Source: Acephala macrosclerotiorum (Eukaryota > Ascomycota > Leotiomycetes > Helotiales > Mollisiaceae). From it: a stretch of DNA of 64,000 bases. The notes beneath the pieces were generated by a model. The model did no database searches and was not told the origin of the DNA. It was given only the letters and a program-made list of their open reading frames with translations. Below are positions 57,264 through 64,000 of this stretch, one piece after another. The stretch is taken from the NCBI GenBank assembly GCA_014904845.1, contig MU119223.1, positions 1 through 64,000 on the forward strand, written 5' to 3'. How positions within the stretch are numbered: position 1 is the first letter of the stretch; each line of letters starts with the position of its first letter. A program made the translations under genes and the position numbers.

Positions 57264-57959
57264 GATGAGATGCTTCTATGACAGATTTCACATCTCTAGC
57301 TATCAGAAATGGGCGTCTGATTTGTAGGCCCGCTCTTGGTGCAGTCTGGTTTGTGGTTGTTAAATGTTGTAGGAAGCCAGGAAGCTACGTTTCGTTTCCC
57401 GGGAAGTGAAGCGAAGAGTTCTATGTTGTCAATGCTGCTAAGTCTGTTTGGAGCATATGAGGCTAAAATTGAGGAAACTAAAGACGCTCCTTACTAGCTT
57501 CTTTCTTTATTTAAACTCAGCACCATGCTGGTGATGAAAGGGGCTTTAGGTCGTTACGAGCATTTATACGATACAATAATGGTCACGTGCTAGAGGCAGA
57601 GCAAAATGAGATGAGAGTCCTAGGTGAAGCTGGGATATTGATTGCTAGTATTCATACTCCGGAGTGAAGTCCACCATATTCAGAATGAAAGCCATAACAT
57701 CCCAAAATGCTGATAATCCCGGCAACGCAACCTTTTCCTCCCACCCATCCTCTCTTCCCACCCAATTCATGCCGATATCGTGCGCCTCATGAAAGCAATT
57801 GAACCTCTCTTGACCGGCCCTTTTTCATACACCATCACAGGAGCAAGTTCTCAGCATCCCATGGCTCTTGGCAGCAAAGCAATTCGCGTTCTCGTGGGGT
57901 ATCATTGCTTTTTTGTCTATAATTTTGTACAGAAATCTTCGAGAAATCTTCATGGTAGC
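57264..57959. other. Intergenic, RUS promoter and KGD4 3' side
   Basis: This stretch of about 700 bp has only short frames. The left part is the upstream region of the RUS gene and the right part the 3' side of KGD4. No other feature was seen. Confidence 0.4.
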
Positions 57960-58421
57960 TCAGCAGACCAATGTAGCTCCTCCTGTCTCAATTGCGTCGA
58001 TTTCAGAGAGGTCAATGGGCTTCCGTCTGAATCGTGCGGGCAGTTCGTTGCGGTCGAAGTATTCGCCTTTGGCCGGAGCAACGGAACCAAGAGAGTGTCC
58101 TGAAGAAGAGCCCAAGCTTCCATCTGCGCTTACATTCGCTCGCCCGAGAGGACCGTGTTGCTGTGCCTTTTGTCTGTAGGAGGAGAAGGATGCGGAGGAC
58201 TTTTGGGTGAAATCGGCCGGGAGTTCGTGGCTGGGAGAAGCTGGATGAGCGTGTGGTGTGTGGTCCACGGACGCTTAAGAAACGTCAGAATACATCTGCC
58301 AAGTGTCCATGGGAGTATTAGACTTCATACCTGGGATTGATCGCTTTCCAATGAACTTGATCAGAGGAACTCGCTCTGCATGTGCTGCCGAGGCGTAACG
58401 AAGAGCTTTTGTTGCGAACAT
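57960..58421 (-). CDS. KGD4: Alpha-ketoglutarate dehydrogenase subunit 4 (Kgd4/Ymr31)
   Basis: Two exons, 58421-58331 and 58273-57960, are joined across a 57-bp intron (GTATGA donor, TTAAG acceptor); the product is 134 aa. Kgd4 tethers E3 to the E1-E2 core of the mitochondrial 2-oxoglutarate dehydrogenase complex. Exon 1 encodes a presequence-like start with MFATKALRYASAAHAERVPL then IKFIGKRSIP. Exon 2 has SVDHTPHAHPASPSHELP, a Ser/Gly-rich middle, and the conserved C-terminal block ELPARFRRKPIDLSEIDAIE, ending GGATLVC. The protein was long annotated in animals as a ribosomal protein (MRPS36). Exon 2 alone lacks an ATG, so the intron is required. Confidence 0.88.
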
Positions 58422-59616
58422 CGTGTATGTGAAGTCTGCCCAAATCGTGAGTTGCGGTGAAGCTGGCTACAATCAGCAATTGCTGGGCAGGGCGACAATG
58501 GGTTCGAGGGAAGTCGTTGAGGTTGCGCAATGATCGGAAATTGAGAGAGTGGGAGAATCGTCTAAATACCTTGGAGCTACCTGTGGTGCTAGCGGCTTAT
58601 AAAATGGGGGCACCCCGAACCCGGACTCCGTTTTTGCAGTACAACAGGAGAAAATTGTGAGCTGGCACTGCGAATATCGGACGATGTCTCCAGATGACTC
58701 TTTGACGAAACCTTCCTCGAAGTTTCACAATACTGATAGGGTGAGCGGAGCTGCATTGTATTGCTTTTCTTTACCTTTTCCAGGCAGGAGATAGCGAGAG
58801 CTCTGCATGCAGGAAAAGTCGGTCGATTGTGATGCACGAGGGGGTGAGATTCGGAGCATCCCGAGCTGCGACTTGCGAAGAGCAGAAAATTTCTGGGGAT
58901 TTCCGTTTTTCTCACTCACTGATTCGCCCTGCAGATCCTTCCGCCCACCGTTCATGCAAGAGAAAGTCGAGAGCACATGTGAAGCACGGAAGTCTTCCCC
59001 TTCGTGCGAACGGGGGCTTGGATTTCGCTGCACCTGCCCAAATTCTCCCCACGGCTCTACCAATTGGTATTGAAAATAATCGACAAGGACTTGGTTTTTG
59101 CATGGGCAAACGTGGGGAAGACAGTTTTGCATTGGAATTGGACCGCAATATCTTCAGACAGATGGGACAACTTGCCCCCTCAAACGTCCCAAAATCACTC
59201 GTCTCACCTGGCTTTCTTTTCCTCCGAAATAGTTTTAGAGTGTTACGTTCCTTTGGGGTAAGATCACCAGACTGCCCTCAAAGTAGTTCTTGAAAGCTTT
59301 CCACCACTCTGAATGCCGATATGGCTTAGAATTAGTAAATCCTATTGTTTAAAGTATTTGAGTGAGCTTGTTATTTTCTAACGTTCGTGCATTTCATAGT
59401 CCAGTTTACGGACTTCAGAAGGAGATTGGGTTGACGACTTCAATTTGTACTTTCAATACAGAGCAAGATAAAATTGATCCCATCTGAAGCGTCAGTCGAA
59501 CAGCCCCATCCTCATAAAATCAGAACCCTGGCCGAGATGTATGTCTCAAACACAACCACTCGCATCCTCAATCATAGCATTCATTCCTATTAAACGCCTT
59601 CACGATTACCTTGCTT
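58422..59616. other. Intergenic, KGD4 promoter side
   Basis: This 1.2-kb stretch has overlapping frames on both strands at 58.7-59.3 kb (up to 154 codons plus, 135 codons minus). They mirror each other, lack domain text and are probably accidental. No other feature was seen. Confidence 0.4.
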
Positions 59617-60257
59617 CTAGGAAGCGAAGTCGTCGATCGCGGCCTGAAAGTCAGAATCGATGGTCGCCTTTTGTGACTGAGCTTCGGTCTCGGTGTCAGC
59701 CGAAGCAATAGCAATGAGAGCGTCAGCGAAAGCGTCAGTGTCATTCTTGAGCGAGTTCAGATCACCCAGGACGATTGAGGTAAGTCCGTCAGATGCAAAG
59801 TCAGCCTTCTTATTCTCGACCGCAGTCAAAGAGGTGGCGATGTCTGGTATCAGGGTGTTGATAGCGGCGATGATGGATTGGGCGTCGGCTGAGGAGAGTT
59901 GAGAAGTGGCTTGAGCATCGGTTGTTCCTTGCCTAGATGAGGTGCAAGTTAGGAATTGCCGGAAAAGCCTATTACAGGGCAGGGAGGACATTGTCTTTGG
60001 AGAGGCCATAAGACACTCTGGCGTAGGAAAGGCATCTTCAACACGTACTTGATGGAATTTTCCAAAGTACTCTCGGCGCTTGTGATGGGAAGGGCCGCGA
60101 GGATACCGCCGTTGTAGTTGTTAGCAGCGGTAGTGAGAGCATTCACGTTCGTGTCGATGGTGGAGATGTCACTCAGGATAGTAGCAGCGTCTCGCTTGCC
60201 AATAGTGAGAGCCGAAGCGGATGTGATGAAGAAAAGGAGGTTTTTGAATGCAACCAT
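59617..60257 (-). CDS. Secreted HsbA-type hydrophobic-surface-binding protein
   Basis: Two exons, 60257-60049 and 59932-59617, are joined across a 116-bp intron (GTACGT donor, ATCTAG acceptor); the product is 174 aa. HsbA-family proteins (PF12296) are small secreted helical proteins. In Aspergillus the founding member coats hydrophobic surfaces and recruits an esterase. The first 17 or so residues (MVAFKNLLFFITSASAL) form a signal peptide, followed by a possible KR processing site. The mature part is Ala/Thr/Asp-rich with heptad-like helices (DISTIDTNVNALTTAANNY, ADAQSIIAAINTLIPDIATS). There are no Cys residues in the mature chain. It is acidic throughout. It may be a wall or adhesion protein, but I see no partner enzyme nearby. 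Confidence 0.85.
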
Positions 60258-62302
60258 CTTGAAAGTTTGAATGTGGTTCAATATTTAGTAGAGGCGAAAG
60301 TGTGCTTGAGGCGCTTCTTGAGAATGTAGATGACTGGAAAAGGAGAATGTTCTTGGTGAGGAGGAACTTTGAGGGACATCGCGGTTGTATATATAGTCCA
60401 CAGAAAGGGTCAAAGATGCAACTAGGTAATTGCAACATTTCGACGCGACGTGAGGGCAACACAGTATCCGAGGCATTAGCCCTCCTTCCCAACATCTTAA
60501 CTTACTCATGATCTCGAACCTGACTGGAAAAACAGACGTTCCACCAACGGTAGCAAGGTAAGCTAGTACACAGCAAGTTAATCTCATGCAAAATAGTCAA
60601 CAATTCGGGAGTTTTTCACTCCGTTTCTCTGGGCAATGTACCCCACCTCCGGACCCCGCAATGATGTGTAACCCAAGGGGTTTTCCAGGGGTTGAGAACA
60701 TGTAACTATTGATAATAGAAAGTGGATCTGGTGTACACCTAGAAGGTGAAGACGACAATCCGTTGCTACTCAGCCGGCAGAGGTAACATCAGACGACTGA
60801 TATTTGGCTTAGACGTTGGAACTACCGGACGCTACAGTCCCTTGTGAGATCAATCAGGTTTTTTGAATTGTACGATTTATAGTCAGTCTATCACCCTATT
60901 TATCATTCTATAAACTAGAAGCCTGAGAATTAAGGGGTAATATTGATTTACCTTACTTTCTATGCGATTTGCACTCAATTTAAAGTATGTGCCTACTTCT
61001 CGAAAGAAATAAGTTTTCGTAATATCCAATCGGATTGCACTAAATCGATGAAATCATATGCTGATATTTGGATGCCTAGTAGCGTTGCTGTAGAAATACG
61101 GAAAAAGTGGTCTATTAAGGCTTGAAATACCACGAGATAAGTGGCGATTTATAAAATAAACTGGGTTGTTACACCCCGCAAAAAACCGATTGATCTCGCA
61201 AGAGGCTGTACCAGATCTCAGGGGTTTTGAGTTTGTGGGGTAAAGCTAGGGATAACTTTATACTCACTTACCTCGGAGCATTCCTTGACATTAATGATTT
61301 CTATCTATTCTTAAATGCTTGTGACAGGGCGAAAGTTAATGTTTCTGCAATGGGAGGACACTGCAACTCAAACATAGATCTTTGAAGAACATGAATTTAG
61401 CCTCAAATAATAATAGAGGAACACAGGACAATGATGAGCGTTTCGTTGTGGAACTCGTGTTGAAGCTCGTGGCTGCCTCTCTGCCGAGGCTTGTGGATGC
61501 CGATCCAACACCAGCAACATCTGCCGTTCAAAAGAACAAGCCGATTTGCCTGAACCTGCATGTGCGCCGAAAAAGTCCGTTGCATTAGCTGCATCGCAGC
61601 CAAGACAAGCGACATAAGAGTGCTCCTCCGACGGGGGCTGTGGATGAGTTTTGAGAGGCCAGGAGTATGCTAAACAGGAAGAACAGGCCTTGTTGCCCTT
61701 CGAAATTCCTCTTAAATAAGTGTTAATGTCAGGTGCATCGCTTAGCTATAGGTCGGTATATTTCATGAAACGATTGTTGGGAAGGTTGTTGGGCTGAAGC
61801 TGTGTCGATGTCGAGAAGTTTCTTGAACTTTTCTCTGGAGGTGTTTGAGTGACCAAGCGCGAACGGCCCCGCTTCGTGTGATTGGCTGGTTTGAGCTTCG
61901 GCTAGGCCTCGTCCCAGCCTCAAGCGTGCAACATCGATCGCGAGGGCAAGATATCACGACTTCAAAACTCATTTTGAAATTGATTCTAGTACAAAAAAGC
62001 GTGAATTACTTGGCCATATTTCGACTAGCAGCTGTTGTCTTTCAAGCCTGGTCGCCTTTGAGATCCGTTAGCATTCTCAATCCTACCATCCTCATACGAA
62101 GCTAGCATTCTTATGCTTCTGTCTGGCCTCTACGAATACTTGAGCATTGAGAATCAATAGAGCCTTTCTTTTCAGATCCGAAGATCAGTACCAGAGCTGT
62201 CTGTATTGGGTATGACATGATACTCATTTGACCTCTAGTTCAATCTTTTTCCTATTGCACGGAACCTAGCTAACAAGGCTCAGGACGTCACCGTTAATTA
62301 CG
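60258..62302. other. Gene-free AT-rich stretch
   Basis: This 2-kb stretch is strongly AT-rich between about 60.8 and 61.4 kb, with scattered protein-like fragments such as FSKEISFRNIQSDCTKSMKSY that break off at stops. It may be the eroded remains of an inserted or duplicated gene. The last 150 bp are the MED18 promoter. Confidence 0.4.
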
Positions 62303-63458
62303 ATGCACGAGCTCTTCCTTACCACCCAAGTCAGCAACGATGATCTACAAAGAGCTCTTCGCATTCTTCAAGGATACTGTGGCATGAGTCCAATTCATAT
62401 TCTACGTCGCCACCTGAAATGGGAAGGTCCACGGACGAGAACTCCCAAGGGAATCGACCCTGGTTACATCCAGAAGCAGCATCGTGACAAGGTTGCGCAA
62501 TGGAAAGCTCTGTCTGAACAGCTAGGGCGGCAATCATATGTTTTGACTTTGATTTATGATGTTGATCGGGATCAGTTTGGACAGACTTCGACTCAGTCAG
62601 AGGAGACGAACGGTGCTAGCCAGTACGTTATTGCATCTTACACATTTTCTACAAGCAAAGCCTTCAGCGGGGTCAGAGCCAGTTCGTGGCACATATAATT
62701 TTCCTGGACTGAGGACAATATTTGTATTGTGGTCCACGTTCTTTCCCCATTGAGATCTACATTTTCTTTGGCTGGTTTGAAAGTCATCAAGAGCATGGAA
62801 CTCACGAGGTGTTTTTGCTTAGAGTACACCACAGTTTAGAATATTCCATAGAGTGCTGAGCTCTTTCGTTCTTGTGGTAAGTGGAAGCTTCCTTGCTAAC
62901 ATTTGACCAGAATATCAGACTGTGATCAAACCCCTGGCATTCTTCGATGGAGTGATCTCCCTGATCCCGGCAGCAACCGGAAGGTCAACAGTCGCTTAAT
63001 CGTCAACATCGAGAATGAGAAAGGGCTATGCGCAGTGCTGAAGTCTATGAACCACAGGTGAGTCCTGACTCCACCTCTTGAATGGCCACTGCAAGGACCT
63101 TCAAAGTCCAATCTGCCACAGAAATCTGACCCCAATCAGATTTTCAGCAGAGCTCATCCAAGAATGCAACAGATTCATCCATGGCAACGTCATTTTCGAG
63201 ACCGCTCGCTATCTACAACTGCCGGCAAATGACACACCTTCTTTCAGGACTGAATTACCACCTTACGAATCCCTCATACCCTTCGATGGCGACAACAAAT
63301 GGATCTTGACGGCCAATGTATTGGTTCTTGACGGAAATAATCCAGAGCAGATGCAGAAAGGCACCGATGAGTTGGCTGCAGTACAATTAGACTTCGAGGG
63401 ATGCTTCGACTTCAAGACTCGTGATAGACATATATTTGATACTCGGATCAAGTTCTGA
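62303..63458 (+). CDS. MED18: Mediator head subunit Med18 (Srb5)
   Basis: Three exons, 62303-62622, 62911-63057 and 63140-63458, give 261 aa. Med18 sits in the Mediator head module and helps connect transcription activators to RNA polymerase II. The start MHELFLTTQVSNDDLQRALR and GMSPIHILRRHLKWEGP are typical of fungal Med18. The second exon has TPGILRWSDLPDPG and the last has FETARYLQL, the PPYESLIPF block, WILTANVLV and the closing FDFKTRDRHIFDTRI. Intron 1 (288 bp) is unusually long; a small extra exon inside it cannot be excluded, as a second donor-like GTAAGT lies at 62877. Intron 2 is 82 bp. Confidence 0.88.
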
Positions 63459-63887
63459 CCTGGCTAGAGGCAGGCTGGGAGCAATGGAGCTGATGATAAG
63501 AAGCAATTGTCAAGGAATGGATAGATAGGCCACTTGGTCTGCAATTTCTAGTGGAGCCTGCAATGGACATGGTTGTCTTGCTGCCTGGGAGCAGTATTTA
63601 TCTCACCATTAATCCAAAAGCGTTTCTGAATAATGCCTTGACTTCTCAAATATATCAAGTGCTCTGGGACGTCTCGTGAACGACTAGAAATATCGGTGTA
63701 GACAAATGCCTATGCTTCTGCAATATCAAGCCCATGATGAGCAAGGAGTTCCATCACAGCCATTTCGTAGGTCACGGAGACAACAGGGGCGGATGTCCGG
63801 GCGATGATAGATTCCTGATTCTATTCCCACTGTACAGCTCCTGCGTCTATAACCATACAATCATGCATCCTCCAACCGTTTCATCCT
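63459..63887. other. Convergent 3' region, MED18 and COX8-like gene
   Basis: This 430-bp interval lies between two converging genes. No other feature was recognised. Confidence 0.35.
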
Positions 63888-64000
63888 CTATTGGTTCTTG
63901 TACGTCTGCCAGACAGCGACGCCGAAGGGAGCACCTGTCATAAAAGTAAGTCATTGCCGTCACATCGTATGTTTGAAGACCGACCGAATCCAACAGCCAT
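63888..64000 (-). CDS. C-terminal end of a cytochrome c oxidase subunit VIIc (Cox8)-like gene, partial
   Basis: The gene runs off the right edge. The visible exon parts are 64000-63985 and 63934-63888, joined across a 50-bp intron with an unusual GTCGGT donor and a GACAG acceptor. They encode MAVGFGAPFGVAVWQTYKNQ. The FGAPFG-then-WQTYK pattern is what I expect at the C-terminus of fungal Cox8, a single-helix subunit of respiratory complex IV. The call rests on twenty residues, so it is tentative. The presequence and membrane helix would lie beyond the window. Confidence 0.5.

Noticed and set aside
58829..59293. 154-codon plus-strand frame between KGD4 and the HsbA gene
   Set aside because: Mirrors a 135-codon minus-strand frame, matches no family and begins at a non-conserved position; treated as chance.

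Overview
The window is nuclear DNA from a filamentous ascomycete (Pezizomycotina). Genes are broken by many short introns, mostly about 45-70 bp, with GTRNGT donors and CTAAC/CTAAT-like branch sites. The proteins are typical fungal orthologues, including Alg14, Ima1, Hlj1, Ufd2, Yvh1, Erg19, Kgd4 and a hydrophobic-surface-binding protein. Broken genes and repeats carry many C-to-T/G-to-A differences, as expected if the lineage has, or had, repeat-induced point mutation (RIP). I suspect Leotiomycetes from general resemblance, but the sequence alone does not prove it. Seventeen complete or nearly complete genes are modelled; most splice sites were chosen by reading-frame continuity and family conservation.

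Layout. 0.6-4.6 kb: a mitochondrial PPR protein (-) and mitoribosomal mS23 (+) share a 289-bp divergent promoter, followed by ALG14 (-). 5.6-7.3 kb: a fungal-specific protein of unknown role (-). 10.1-12.0 kb: a nine-exon polynucleotide kinase/phosphatase (-). 12.0-13.5 kb: a gene-free stretch with a 17-bp minisatellite and a decayed 91-bp repeat. 13.5-16.1 kb: IMA1 (-). 16.1-19.4 kb: a gene-poor stretch containing decayed copies of the IMA1 5' end. 19.4-21.4 kb: AIM19 (-) and the DnaJ gene HLJ1 (+), divergent. 22.2-26.0 kb: UFD2 (+). 28.0-29.5 kb: a cyclase-family enzyme (+). 30.6-33.0 kb: a C2H2 zinc-finger protein (-). 33-39.8 kb: a gene desert of nearly 7 kb. 39.8-41.5 kb: YVH1 (+). 43.2-43.9 kb: VFA1 (-).

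The accessory-looking part is 44.2-52.4 kb. It holds a multiply broken argininosuccinate-lyase pseudogene that still has its introns, a degenerate tandem array, a broken coiled-coil gene and an intact 755-aa coiled-coil gene of unknown function. Housekeeping genes then resume: ERG19 (-) and a holocytochrome-c-type synthase (+) as a divergent pair, a RUS/DUF647 gene (-) with a problematic 3' end beside a poly(T) tract, KGD4 (-), an HsbA-type secreted protein (-), MED18 (+), and at the right edge the last residues of a COX8-like gene (-).

There are no operons or convincing shared pathways. Six or seven genes act in mitochondria (PPR, mS23, AIM19, KGD4, haem lyase, COX8 and perhaps RUS), and two close pairs of them or their neighbours are divergently transcribed. 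No virus, CRISPR array, rRNA or convincing tRNA gene was seen.
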